A DNA stretch of 64,000 nucleotides from the NCBI RefSeq assembly GCF_000698595.1, contig NZ_JFHC01000024.1, forward strand, positions 1 through 64,000, given 5' to 3'. The notes beneath the pieces are model-generated. The model had not been told where the DNA came from. It was given only the letters and a program-made list of their open reading frames with translations, and searched no databases. Made by a program: the position numbers and the translations under genes. Positions 36,331 through 45,772 of this stretch are shown here, one piece after another (the first letter of the stretch is position 1; the number at the start of each line of letters is the position of its first letter). This DNA is from Caballeronia glathei (lineage in GTDB: Bacteria; Pseudomonadota; Gammaproteobacteria; Burkholderiales; Burkholderiaceae).

Positions 36331-36667
36331 AGATGGAACGAGGTTCTTGAAGTCCCGGCAGGCCTCGTATTGGGCCATTCCGTGCGCGAATCCTGCCAGG
36401 CTCGTCACACACCCCGCCCACACGCCGATCCGGAAATGGTCAATTTCCTCTTGGCCAACAAAGCAAAGCTCACGGACATGGCATGGCGCGAAGGGCCACT
36501 TCGTTGCCTCATTGAAAGCGTTCGACGGTGGCCATTTGTGGTCTTCTTTGAGCCAACCGCGCAATGAGCGCGTCACCATGCAGGGCATGACGCCTAGAAT
36601 TGCGAGGTGTCCGTGACCCACCATGACGCGGTGCCCATGAGGAAGGCGCATCCCGGCTGTATTTACC

Positions 36668-36677
36668 GTTTGCAAAC
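36668..36677. promoter_or_regulatory. Palindrome upstream of LysR
   Basis: GTTTGCAAAC is a perfect 10-bp palindrome 21 bp before the LysR ATG at 36699. It resembles the GTTTACAAAC core of the operator at 2699-2718 next to another LysR gene. Confidence 0.45.
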
Positions 36678-36698
36678 ACATTCAAGTTGAGAATCCAG

Positions 36699-37655
36699 AT
36701 GGACAGATTGCGCGAGATGGAGGTATTCGTAGCCATCGTTGACCGGGGCAGTTTTACCGGCGCGTCGGAGAAACTTGGAATGTCGGGCCCGGCGGTCTCG
36801 CGCGCACTCAACTCGCTCGAAGCCCGCCTGGGAGTGCAACTGCTCGCGCGCACAACCCGTTCAGTCCGGCCGACGGAGGCGGGCATGTCATATCTCGATG
36901 CCTGCCGCAGGGTGCTGGATGCCGTCACGGACGCCGATGCGAATGTCGCCGCTCGCCAGGACAATCCGGTGGGCACACTGACCATCTCGGCTCCGGTGCT
37001 GTTCGGACAGCGATTCATCGCGCCGCTGGTGGATGCGTATGCCCGGCACTATCCGGACGTCAGCGTTCACGCAGTGTATGTCGATCGCACCACGCGGCTT
37101 CTCGAGGAGGGCATGGATATTGCCATTCGTATCGGCCATCTGGGAGATTCCTCGATATACGCAGTGCCGTTGGGCTTTGTACGGCGTCGAACCTACGCGG
37201 CCCCTGCTTATCTCGCGGCGCATGGTGAACCCGTTCATCCCAGGCAGCTTGCCGGTCACCACTGCGTGTCGTTCACGGGCGTGTCGAATCCGCTCGAATG
37301 GGTGTTTCATGAAAACGGTCTGAGGCTGCCGGTCCGGGTTCAGCCACGAATGATCGTCAATCTGGCTCCCGCGGCCGTCATGGACGCCGTGGACCGCGTG
37401 GGGATCACGCAATTGTTCTCCTACCAGGCGGCTCCCGAGGTGCTCAATGGAAGTCTGCTGCCGATCTTGACCGGATTCGAACCCGAGTCGACTCCGGTAA
37501 ATTTGCTCCATGTGGAGCGGCGAGGCGCAAGCGGCAAGATTCAGGCCTTCGTGGAGTTCGTGACCGACACTTTGCGCAGAAACGTCCACCTTCAATACGT
37601 GGACCGCGCGATGGCTGTCAATGGAACCGCCAGAGTCTTGGATTCGGTCGAATAG
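36699..37655 (+). CDS. LysR-family transcriptional regulator
   Basis: A 318-residue LysR-type regulator. The DNA-binding part is FVAIVDRGSFTGASEKLGMS, then GPAVSRALNSLEARLGVQLL ARTTRSVRPTEAG. The effector domain includes GTLTISAPVLFGQRFIAPLV and DIAIRIGHLGDSSIYAVPLG. The ATG at 36699 (MDRLREMEVF) is chosen over a TTG at 36687. It faces the scar of an outer membrane factor gene, so it may once have controlled a lost efflux operon; its present target is unknown. A GTTTGCAAAC dyad lies in its promoter. Confidence 0.93.
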   Translation: MDRLREMEVFVAIVDRGSFTGASEKLGMSGPAVSRALNSLEARLGVQLLARTTRSVRPTEAGMSYLDACRRVLDAVTDADANVAARQDNPVGTLTISAPVLFGQRFIAPLVDAYARHYPDVSVHAVYVDRTTRLLEEGMDIAIRIGHLGDSSIYAVPLGFVRRRTYAAPAYLAAHGEPVHPRQLAGHHCVSFTGVSNPLEWVFHENGLRLPVRVQPRMIVNLAPAAVMDAVDRVGITQLFSYQAAPEVLNGSLLPILTGFEPESTPVNLLHVERRGASGKIQAFVEFVTDTLRRNVHLQYVDRAMAVNGTARVLDSVE

Positions 37656-37775
37656 GGCGTGATGGTGGGCAAGTCAGATCGCACAGGCAGGCATGTGTGC
37701 AATCACGACGACTGAGGTCGCGCGCGGATTTCCGTGAACATGCGTTCGCGGCACCCACGCGTCCTGTCGGGTTCT

Positions 37776-38312
37776 CTAAACCGGACCTGCCGTTGCGACT
37801 GCAACACGGAGTTCCCTGTAGGCGCTCACCAGCGCGTCGAGGGTGAATGTCCGGTTCAGGCCGCTGGGATTCGGCAACACCCATGCGCGAGCGCCGCCGA
37901 AGGCTGTCGGTTGCAGACCCCAGTCGATGTCGCGCCTGCCGGACAATGCGCCAAGCGCCATCTTTCCGAGGAAGGCAACGCATTGCGGTGCATATCGTTC
38001 GATCTTCCGTTCGAAGCCGGACGCAGCCGCGTCGAACTCCCATTGTGATAGCTCGTCCGCTCGCGCGGTTGGACGCGAGACTACGGTTGTCAGGCCACAA
38101 CCATACTGCAGGAGCGTGCGGTCGTTTTCAGGAGGAATCTGTTCAGGGGTAAAGCCCGCCAGATGTATGGTCCGCCAGAACCGGTTGCCTCTGCCGGCAA
38201 AGTGGCGGCCGGTCGATGCCGCAAGGACGCCCGGGTTTATTCCGCAAAATACCACTGACAAACCCGGTCCGAGGATGTCTGGAAGACATGGAAGTGAATC
38301 GGAGAGCGTCAT
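37776..38312 (-). CDS. mug: G/U mismatch-specific DNA glycosylase
   Basis: About 178 residues, a uracil/thymine-DNA glycosylase of the Mug/TDG family that removes uracil, ethenocytosine or thymine mispaired with guanine. The active-site motif is VVFCGINPG with the catalytic Asn; NRFWRTIHLAGFTPEQIPPE and VLPNPSGLNR (DNA wedge/intercalating loop) also match E. coli Mug. The start at 38312 (MTLSDSL) puts the family sequence in place; TTG/ATG starts at 38333-38336 would add 7-8 residues. It stands between convergent LysR and a same-strand GlxA-type regulator. Confidence 0.92.
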   Translation of the reverse strand: MTLSDSLPCLPDILGPGLSVVFCGINPGVLAASTGRHFAGRGNRFWRTIHLAGFTPEQIPPENDRTLLQYGCGLTTVVSRPTARADELSQWEFDAAASGFERKIERYAPQCVAFLGKMALGALSGRRDIDWGLQPTAFGGARAWVLPNPSGLNRTFTLDALVSAYRELRVAVATAGPV

Positions 38313-38603
38313 GGATGGTGCGGGCCTGTTCATCAAGTGGATTCGTTCCGCCGAACGGGAACGATGGGCGGCCCGGACGCTCCGAAGGAAGGACTTGAAA
38401 CCGGTGCCGCGTGTTTCCCCTTCGGAAGGAGGGCCACGTTGGCAGTCTGGGGCACCGCACGGCGGCGCACAAGCGACGAGAGGATCAATTTCAGGTCAAA
38501 GGTGACGCGATTCCGGCCAGCGACGATACATTCCACCGCCCTGCCACGCGAGGGCCGCGAAGGGTACCCGCACGGCCCGGCCAACGTCGGCTGGACCTGG
38601 AAG

Positions 38604-39632
38604 CTATCTCACACTTTCCAGTTCTTCGGACTCGACTTGCTCGTCGACACTGCTATAAGCCACCTGCTGTTTGCCTGCGGCACAACGGAATCGCTGGCGA
38701 TACTGCTTGGGCGTCACGTTGAGCCGCCGGGAGAAAGTCGTTCGCATATGCGTGGCGCTGTGAAAGCCACACTTGAACGCGACCGTCTTGAGAGGAGCGT
38801 CTGTCTCCTCGAGCAGCCTCCTCGCGGTGTCGACGCGAACCTGCTCGACAAACGCGGACGGTGTCACCTTTGCATACTTCGCGAAGAGCCGCGAGAAGGT
38901 ACGCCGGCTGACTGAAACCGCGCTAGCAAGCTGTTCGATCGACAGCGTATCGGTTATGTGCTCGGTCACATATCGGAGCACCTTGCCGACGATCGGGTCC
39001 TGGTCCTTCCTGACTCCGAGGTAGGGGCTGTATTGCGATTGCCCGCCTTCCCGCTGGATGTAGACGACCAGACGTTTCGCAACCCGCACGGCAAGCTCGT
39101 GCCCCCAGTCTTCCGCCACGAGTGACAGACACAGGTCGATGCCTGCCGTCACCCCGGCAGAGGTGAAGAGGCGTCCGTCGCGAATGAAGATCCTGTCGGG
39201 CTGCACAGCGGCCCGGGGAAACTCGTCAGCGAGACGGCCCGCATCCGCCCAGTGGGTCGTCACTTCCTTGCCGTCAAGCAGCCCCGCGTGCGCGAGCACG
39301 AACGCTCCGTTGCAAACCGAGCCAAACCGCGCGGCGCCGCGTGCCTGGTCTTGCAACCACCTCAAAAGCTCGCGCCGTGGTTGCGCATCGGGCAACTGCG
39401 GTCCTCCTGCAATCAACAGCAGGTCAAATGGAGTATCGAAGTCCGCGTAGCTGTAGGGAACTGAGAGTTGCATCCCGTTCGAGCAGGACACGGTGCCGGC
39501 CCGCTGTCCTACGAGAGAGACCTGATATCTCTGATGCTCGGGGAGAAATGTGTTTGCTTCTGCGAATACGTCCAGGGGGCCCGCAACATCCAGCGCCTGC
39601 ACACCATCGAATATGACAATGCCGACCTTCAT
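38604..39632 (-). CDS. GlxA-type regulator (DJ-1/PfpI domain plus AraC helix-turn-helix)
   Basis: A 342-residue transcription activator. The N-terminal DJ-1/PfpI domain (about 1-175) starts MKVGIVIFDGVQALDVAGPL and keeps the nucleophile-elbow Cys (C107 in GSVCNGAFVLAHAGLL), although most AraC-fused members are not enzymes. The AraC domain (about 220-320) has VSVSRRTFSRLFAKYAKVTP and GFHSATHMRTTFSRRLNVTP KQYR. Such proteins often control amino-acid, carnitine or nitrile metabolism. It has no obvious linked target: a 770-bp gap lies upstream and mug downstream. Confidence 0.93.
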   Translation of the reverse strand: MKVGIVIFDGVQALDVAGPLDVFAEANTFLPEHQRYQVSLVGQRAGTVSCSNGMQLSVPYSYADFDTPFDLLLIAGGPQLPDAQPRRELLRWLQDQARGAARFGSVCNGAFVLAHAGLLDGKEVTTHWADAGRLADEFPRAAVQPDRIFIRDGRLFTSAGVTAGIDLCLSLVAEDWGHELAVRVAKRLVVYIQREGGQSQYSPYLGVRKDQDPIVGKVLRYVTEHITDTLSIEQLASAVSVSRRTFSRLFAKYAKVTPSAFVEQVRVDTARRLLEETDAPLKTVAFKCGFHSATHMRTTFSRRLNVTPKQYRQRFRCAAGKQQVAYSSVDEQVESEELESVR

Positions 39633-40402
39633 GCCCTGACCCCCTCATTGATTGTAAGCACGCTGTCGCTGGCGGCGTCAATTGACGCTTCACCACAACG
39701 AACCGAAGAAGCGCGACAGACTCCCGACAACAGGCGGCCGCCGAGCTTAGCGCTACGGCCGCGTTCCGAGTGTGTCGCATCAGGCAAAGGTCATTCGCAT
39801 TGTTGCCCGAAGATCAAGCCTGAGCGGCGCCCATGCGCAACGTTCTGCACCGGTGCGTAGCACCGCAGCGCGACTTCCAGCGAAGCACATCAGCCTCTTC
39901 ACCGGCAGCAGCACGGGAACTTCACATCGGGCTGGTGCTCTGGGTTGAACTATAGAAGCGAAGCGGGCCGGGATATAGACGCCGCGCTGACAATCACTTG
40001 TTACATGGAGTATCGGTGCATCGGCACGCGACCCTTCAATCCCGGCAGGTGCCCGCGTACACGGGCGTTACCGGCCAGGTGGCCCAAATCCGGTTCCGAT
40101 TGGCCCGGCACGGCGCCATTTGTGTATTCCGGTTGCCGTGCCTGCCATCTACTCTTCATCTCATCAATGCGGCTGGGAACTCAAGGCTCGGGCGCACCAG
40201 GACATCCCGCGTCAGGAAGCCCACATGCGAGTGGTTGGTCATGAGTGGACGGCTTCATGCGCAGGTGTCGTTCGCCGTCGAAAAGTCACTTCCGTCGCTG
40301 GACCCTGGTTGCACTCCGGACTGGCCCGGACGAGGCTACAGCCGCCTCACGACTTGTCACGGTCGAAGTTCGGCCCTGACGCCAATCGAGGACAGATTCA
40401 TC
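39633..40402. other. Long intergenic region, no gene seen
   Basis: About 770 bp between the divergent GlxA-type and sucA-like genes. The sucA frame is open back to 39998, but the extra sequence is arginine- and cysteine-rich and unlike any E1 protein. GAGGACAG at 40388-40395 is the likely ribosome site. No repeats, RNA or relics were recognised. Confidence 0.45.
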
Positions 40403-43234
40403 ATGCTGATGCAAAAACGTCAAAGCTCCTTCCTGTTCGGTGGAAACGCCCCCTATGTCGAGGAGCAATACGAGCTCTACCTGGCTGACCCGGCGTCGGT
40501 TCCGGATGGCTGGCGCGCCTATTTCGATGCGTTGCGCGAAACGCCTGCCAGCGACGGGAGCGACCGCGATGACGAGCCGCACGCCCCCGTCGTTTCCACC
40601 TTCGTCGATCTGGGCAAGCGGTCGCCCGCTTCGGCGATGACGCTCGATGACGGTCTTGCGATCGCCCGGAAGCAGGTGGCGGTACAGTCGCTGATTGCCG
40701 CGTTCCGCATGGTCGGCACGCGCAAGGCAAAGCTGGACCCGCTGCTGTGGACTTCGCCGCATGCTCCCGTCGAACTCCTGCCGACGTTTTACGGCCTGTC
40801 GTCGGCAGACATGTCTACGCGTTTCAGCACGGCCGACACGTTTCTCTTTGAAGACGACGCAACGCTGCGCGAGATCGTCTCGGCGCTCGAGCAGACGTAT
40901 TGCGGCACGCTGGGCGCCGAGTTCATGCATCTGTCCGATGCCGGCGAGCGGCGCTGGTGGCAGATGCGGCTCGAGTCCACACGAGCGAGGCCTTCGTTTT
41001 CGGTAGCGGAGAAACATCGGATCCTCGAACGTCTGACGGCCGCCGAAGGACTGGAGAAGTACCTGCACACGCGCTATGTCGGGCAAAAGCGATTCTCGCT
41101 GGAAGGCGCGGAATCGCTGATCGTGCTGCTGGACGAACTCGTCCGCTATGGCGCATCGAAGAAGGTAAGCACGGTGGTGATGGGCATGGCGCACCGCGGA
41201 CGTCTGAACGTGCTGGTGAACATCGCCGGCAAGCCCCTGCGCGCACTTTTCGACGAGTTCGACGGCAAGAACGGGGATGATCTCCCGGCAGGCGATGTCA
41301 AGTACCACAAGGGCTTCAGCAGTGTCACGCAGACGAGCGACGGGCCGGTGGACGTCGTGCTCGCATTCAATCCGTCGCATCTGGAAATCGTAAATCCGGT
41401 CGTGCAGGGCATGGCGCGCGCGAAAGGGGAAGTCTCCGGCGCGGGGGACGGCAGTGACGTGCTGCCTGTCGAAATTCACGGCGACGCGGCGATGTCCGGG
41501 CAAGGTGTTGTGATGGAGACGTTGAGCCTTTCGTATACCCGCGGGCACGGTACGGGCGGAACCGTTCACATCGTGGTCAACAATCAGATCGGGTTTACGA
41601 CTTCGGACCCACGCGATACGCGCTCGTCGTTCTACTGCACCGATATCGCGAAGATGATCGAGGCACCGGTTCTGCATGTCAACGCTGACGACCCCGAAGC
41701 GGTGGCCATGGCGGTGCGGCTCGCGCTCGACTATCGCACGGCCTTCAGGCGCAGCGTAGTGATCGATCTGGTCTGCTTCCGCAAGCACGGGCATCAGGAA
41801 CAGGACACGCCCAACGTCACGCAGCCTCTCATGTATCGTTCGATCGCCGGTCACCCGGGCGCGAGGACCGTGTACGCACAACGGCTGATTCAGGAAGGCG
41901 CGGTGAGCACCGGACAGGTCGAGGACTACGTGAACGCATGCCGCGACGGCCTCGAACGTGCGCGCGAGAGTGAGGCGCCCGCGGCATCCGGGCGGCAACA
42001 CGACATACCGGCATGGCCCAAGTTTCTCGAGGACTATTCCGGCCCCGTCATCTATGGCCCTCCGTTGCCCGCGCAGGTGCGTGCACTGGCGCAGCAGATT
42101 TCGACCGTTCCGGACGGATATGAACTCCATCCGCTGGTCGGCAAGATGATGGCGGCGCGCCGCGAGATGGCGGCCGGAACGAAGCCGATCGATTGGGGAA
42201 TGGGCGAACACCTGGCATTCGCCTCGTTGCTTGGTGCGGGGGTCGATGTCCGGTTGAGCGGGCAGGACAGCGCGAGAGGGACGTTCAATCATCGCCACGC
42301 CGTGCTGCACAATCAAAAGCGGACGAGCCGGTCGGACGGCGTATACATCCCGCTCGATCACGTCGACAAGGCACGCGGCCGGTTCGCAGTGACGAATTCC
42401 ATTTTGTCGGAGGCAGCGGTGCTGGCCTTTGAATACGGCTACTCGACGGTGAACCGCAACGCGCTCGTCGTGTGGGAGGCCCAGTTCGGCGACTTCGCGA
42501 ACGGCGCGCAGGTGGTGATCGACCAGTTCATCGCAGCGGGTGCCGCCAAGTGGGGGCAGTTGAGCGGATTGACCCTGTTCCTTCCGCACGGGCAAGAGGG
42601 GCAAGGACCGGAACACGCGTCAGCGCGGCTCGAGCGATACCTGCAACTCTGCGCGCAGGACAACATGCGGGTTTGCCAGCCGACGACGCCCGCGCAGCTG
42701 TTTCATTTGCTCAGGATGCAAGCCGCCGTCTTCGATCGCCGGCCGCTCGTCGTGATGACGCCCAAGTCGCTGTTGCGTCATCCGGAAGCGGTAAGCACGC
42801 TCGACGATCTGGCGAAGGGCGCATTCCGCGAGATCCTGGGGGACACGCAGGTCGAAGCGTCGCGGGCATCGGGCGTGGAGCGCGTGATCGCCTGTTCGGG
42901 CAAGGTCTACTTCGACCTGCTCGCACATCGCCGCACGTCTGGAGGCGCTGATATACCGCTCATCCGTGTCGAGCAGTTGTATCCGTTTCCGTCCCGGCAA
43001 CTGGCTGCGGAGTTCGCGCGCTATCCGAATCTGAAGACGGTGGTCTGGTGTCAGGAGGAGTCGCGCAACCAGGGTGCGTGGGGCGCCATCGAGCCGCAGT
43101 TGCGTGAGATCCTGCCTTCGGCCGCGCAACTGCAGTATGCCGGGTCGCCCGCATCCGCATCGACTGCGCCCGGCTATCACTCGGCACACGCGGCGAGACA
43201 GGCGGCGCTGATTTCTGATGCGTTCGCGATGTAA
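40403..43234 (+). CDS. sucA: 2-oxoglutarate dehydrogenase E1-like protein (SucA paralogue)
   Basis: A 943-residue thiamine-diphosphate enzyme of the SucA family, which decarboxylates 2-oxoglutarate. The N-terminus has the normal E2-docking type segment (QSSFLFGGNAPYVEEQYELY). Active-site motifs are present: MAHRGRLNVLVNIAGKPL (around residue 260), EIHGDAAMSGQGVVMETLSL, HIVVNNQIGFTTSDPRD and FRKHGHQEQDTPNVTQP. It is full length for the family. No sucB (E2) or lpd (E3) adjoins, and the gene is followed by a lone acetolactate-synthase-like gene. It is therefore probably a second copy rather than the TCA-cycle operon gene, and may act as a decarboxylase or carboligase or share E2/E3 from elsewhere. 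Confidence 0.9.
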   Translation: MLMQKRQSSFLFGGNAPYVEEQYELYLADPASVPDGWRAYFDALRETPASDGSDRDDEPHAPVVSTFVDLGKRSPASAMTLDDGLAIARKQVAVQSLIAAFRMVGTRKAKLDPLLWTSPHAPVELLPTFYGLSSADMSTRFSTADTFLFEDDATLREIVSALEQTYCGTLGAEFMHLSDAGERRWWQMRLESTRARPSFSVAEKHRILERLTAAEGLEKYLHTRYVGQKRFSLEGAESLIVLLDELVRYGASKKVSTVVMGMAHRGRLNVLVNIAGKPLRALFDEFDGKNGDDLPAGDVKYHKGFSSVTQTSDGPVDVVLAFNPSHLEIVNPVVQGMARAKGEVSGAGDGSDVLPVEIHGDAAMSGQGVVMETLSLSYTRGHGTGGTVHIVVNNQIGFTTSDPRDTRSSFYCTDIAKMIEAPVLHVNADDPEAVAMAVRLALDYRTAFRRSVVIDLVCFRKHGHQEQDTPNVTQPLMYRSIAGHPGARTVYAQRLIQEGAVSTGQVEDYVNACRDGLERARESEAPAASGRQHDIPAWPKFLEDYSGPVIYGPPLPAQVRALAQQISTVPDGYELHPLVGKMMAARREMAAGTKPIDWGMGEHLAFASLLGAGVDVRLSGQDSARGTFNHRHAVLHNQKRTSRSDGVYIPLDHVDKARGRFAVTNSILSEAAVLAFEYGYSTVNRNALVVWEAQFGDFANGAQVVIDQFIAAGAAKWGQLSGLTLFLPHGQEGQGPEHASARLERYLQLCAQDNMRVCQPTTPAQLFHLLRMQAAVFDRRPLVVMTPKSLLRHPEAVSTLDDLAKGAFREILGDTQVEASRASGVERVIACSGKVYFDLLAHRRTSGGADIPLIRVEQLYPFPSRQLAAEFARYPNLKTVVWCQEESRNQGAWGAIEPQLREILPSAAQLQYAGSPASASTAPGYHSAHAARQAALISDAFAM

Positions 43235-43786
43235 TCGCGCCTGCGTATTGCGATGTCGCTCTACGCAGGTTTCAACTGCTCGGGGCGACCGTCCATGTGT
43301 GCGGCGGCGCGTTTCATGAATGGCATCTCGTTGGTCCGCCGTCCGGACCGGTGGTGTGATCGAACTGCACGGTGGTGGGCGCGGCCCGCTGCCTGCTCGA
43401 TGTGCGCGCGCCAGCGTACCCGGTTCCCCGGTCATCGGGTCGGGCGCGAATAACTCCGGGCTCGCGGCCGTTTGCATGCTGTTAATAGCCGTGCGACCGG
43501 AGCCGCGTCGCAATGGCTCAAATGCGGCCTATCTTGGCCCATATACAGCCCTCCCGGGGCGTGCGTGCCGCTTCAATCGTTGTCAGAATGGGTGGAACCA
43601 TTCCTCACGATTCTTCCAGAGGCACATCAAAAAAGTGCTGGGTGGACTGTGCCTTGTACGGAGAACCCGTCGGAGCAATCGTCCATAAGCTGGTACGGAA
43701 CATACGCTGTTCTCGAGTTGGAAGGGAAATTGCCCCTTGATCTTGGCCGCTGACATTGTCAGCGCCCGTTTCCATGCGAGCCAGCC
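43235..43786. other. Intergenic region before the acetolactate-synthase-like gene
   Basis: About 550 bp without a supported gene. Near its end is the dyad GCTGACA-T-TGTCAGC (43749-43763). No ilv-type leader peptide was recognised. Confidence 0.45.
43749..43763. promoter_or_regulatory. Dyad upstream of the acetolactate-synthase-like gene
   Basis: GCTGACA (43749-43755), T, TGTCAGC (43757-43763): a perfect 7-bp inverted repeat around one base, 23 bp before the ATG at 43787. A candidate operator or RNA hairpin close to the ribosome site. Confidence 0.45.
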
Positions 43787-45652
43787 ATGACCCAGAACCC
43801 GAACACTGCTTTGGATGCCTTCCTGAAACCGCCGGCTACCGGCGAATCGATGTCGGGTGCTGACATCATCCTGCGCGTACTCAGCGAACAGGGCGTCGAT
43901 ACCCTATTCGGCTATAGCGGCGGCGCGATCCTGCCGACGTACGACGCTGTCTTTCGTTTCAACGAAATGCACGAGGACCATCCCGAGCGCCAGATCAAGC
44001 TCGTCGTACCCGCGAATGAACAGGCTGCCGGTTTCATGGCCGCCGGTTATGCGCGCGCCAGCGGAAAAGTTGGCGTATTCATGGTTACGTCCGGTCCGGG
44101 GGCGACGAATGCGGTGACGCCGATTGCCGACTGCAACGGTGACTCGGTCCCCGTCGTCCTCATATGCGGACAGGTACCTCGTGCCGCGATCGGCAGTGAT
44201 GCGTTCCAGGAAGCGCCGGTCTTCAACATCATGTCGGCGTGCGCAAAGCAGGTGTTTCTGGTTACCGACCCGGCGAAGCTGGAACAGACACTGCGGACCG
44301 CATTCGAAATCGCTCGCACCGGCCGTCCCGGACCGGTTGTCGTGGATGTGCCGAAGGACATTCAAAACTGGACCGGAACCTACCATGGACAAGGCACATT
44401 GGCGTTTCGAGGCTACTCGGACCGTCTTCGAATGGTCGCAAGAGGCGCCCGTCTCGAAGAGGGCAAGCGTGCCGAATTCTTCGATCTGCTGGCGCAAAGC
44501 AGGCGCCCCCTGATCTATGCCGGTGGTGGCATCATCACGGCCGGCGCAACGGCTCAACTGCGTCAGTTTTCAGAGCGCTACGGGATCCCCGTGGTGACCA
44601 CTCTGATGGGCCTTGGCGCAATGTCGGCGAAACACGAGCTGTGGCTGGGCATGCTTGGCATGCACGGCATGGCCTGTGCGAACTACGCAGTGGAGGATTG
44701 CGACTTCCTGATCGCGGTGGGTGCGCGATTCGATGATCGTGTTGCCGGTGGTCGCCCTGACGCATTTGCGCCCGGAGCGCGGTACGTCGCGCATATTGAC
44801 ATCGATGAGGCGGAGATCAACAAGGTCAAGCGGGCGCACTGGACGCACGTAGGCGACGCGAAGGATACGCTGCTGTCATTGATGAAGCACGATCCAGCCG
44901 GGCAGCGGCCTTTGGACTGGCTCGATCGTATCGGGGAACTGAAGCGGATCTACGGCATGAATTACGACCGGAGCAACCCGGCGATCCAGCCGCAGTTCGT
45001 CGTCGAAAAACTCAGTGAAATTACCGGAGGGCGCGCAATCATCTGCACGGGTGTCGGACAGCATCAGATGTGGGCTGCGCAGTTCTTCGACTTCGTCGAG
45101 CCTCGAAGCTTCCTTACTTCGGGCAGCATGGGGACGATGGGTTTCGGGCTGCCCGCAGCTATCGGTGCCCAACTGGCGCGACCGGATGCCCTCGTGATCG
45201 ACATCGATGGTGACGGCAGCATCCGGATGAACGTCGGCGAACTGGAGACGGCAAGCACGTATGGCGTGCCCGTCAAGGTGCTGCTGCTCAACAATCTCGG
45301 TGACGGGATGATCCGGCAGTGGCAGCGTCTTTTCTACGAGGGGCGATTGTGCGTGAGCGACAAGTCGCTCCATCGCAAGAATTTCGTCATGGCGGCACAG
45401 GCCGACGGGTTCGAGTTTGCCTGCCGCGTCGAAGCAATGAGCGAACTCGAGGACAAGCTCAAGGCGTTCGTGGCATTCGACGGACCGGCTTTCCTCGAAG
45501 TCATGGTCGACCAGAACGCCGATGTGTTTCCGATGGTGGGGCCTGGGCAAAGCTACTCGACGATGATTACCGGGCCGTTCATACCGTCCCGATCCGGGCA
45601 GACGCCCGAAGGGACGGGCATGGAGCATCGAGCGGCTCCGGATATGTTCTGA
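43787..45652 (+). CDS. Acetolactate synthase-like catalytic subunit
   Basis: A 621-residue thiamine-diphosphate enzyme of the acetohydroxyacid synthase family. E78 in VPANEQAAGFMAAGYARASG is the residue that activates the cofactor; GDGSIRMNVGELETA binds its diphosphate with Mg. SGGAILPTYDAVF and VTSGPGATNAVTPIADCNGD also match. An N-terminal extension of about 22 residues precedes the core. The C-terminal segment LLLNNLGDGMIRQWQRLFYE differs from the common NNQYLGMVRQWQ. No regulatory small subunit (ilvH/ilvN) is adjacent. It may make acetolactate or another ligation product; pairing with the lone sucA-like gene suggests a non-standard role. Confidence 0.88.
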   Translation: MTQNPNTALDAFLKPPATGESMSGADIILRVLSEQGVDTLFGYSGGAILPTYDAVFRFNEMHEDHPERQIKLVVPANEQAAGFMAAGYARASGKVGVFMVTSGPGATNAVTPIADCNGDSVPVVLICGQVPRAAIGSDAFQEAPVFNIMSACAKQVFLVTDPAKLEQTLRTAFEIARTGRPGPVVVDVPKDIQNWTGTYHGQGTLAFRGYSDRLRMVARGARLEEGKRAEFFDLLAQSRRPLIYAGGGIITAGATAQLRQFSERYGIPVVTTLMGLGAMSAKHELWLGMLGMHGMACANYAVEDCDFLIAVGARFDDRVAGGRPDAFAPGARYVAHIDIDEAEINKVKRAHWTHVGDAKDTLLSLMKHDPAGQRPLDWLDRIGELKRIYGMNYDRSNPAIQPQFVVEKLSEITGGRAIICTGVGQHQMWAAQFFDFVEPRSFLTSGSMGTMGFGLPAAIGAQLARPDALVIDIDGDGSIRMNVGELETASTYGVPVKVLLLNNLGDGMIRQWQRLFYEGRLCVSDKSLHRKNFVMAAQADGFEFACRVEAMSELEDKLKAFVAFDGPAFLEVMVDQNADVFPMVGPGQSYSTMITGPFIPSRSGQTPEGTGMEHRAAPDMF

Positions 45653-45772
45653 CCGCACCTCGGGCGCTAACCGCGGAAACTGTCCAGCACGTGCGTTTGG
45701 AAGTATGCTGGATGTAGCATTGCGGTTTTCCCAGCGTACCGCTCCCATGTTCTCGACACATGGAGGTTGAGC

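Larger units (their letters stand above)
36126..36698. other. Gap containing the outer-membrane-factor scar
   Basis: About 570 bp without an intact gene. It holds the C-terminal scar of an outer membrane factor (next entry) and a palindrome before the LysR start. A reverse frame open from 36681 through the scar encodes a 115-residue stretch before the scar, not similar to efflux proteins as far as I can recognise. Confidence 0.5.

Noticed and set aside
36330..36681. Reverse ORF of about 115 codons before the outer-membrane-factor scar
   Set aside because: No family similarity, no clear ribosome site, unusual composition (many His, Trp and Cys); likely chance open frame in non-coding DNA.
39998..40402. 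Possible 135-residue N-terminal extension of the SucA-like protein
   Set aside because: The extension is rich in Arg, Cys and His and unlike any E1 sequence; the ATG at 40403 gives the normal start (MLMQKRQSSFLFGGNAPYVE).
45684..45711. CCAGCA/TGCTGG repeat after the acetolactate-synthase-like gene as a terminator
   Set aside because: Six-bp stem with a long loop and no U tract; too weak to call.
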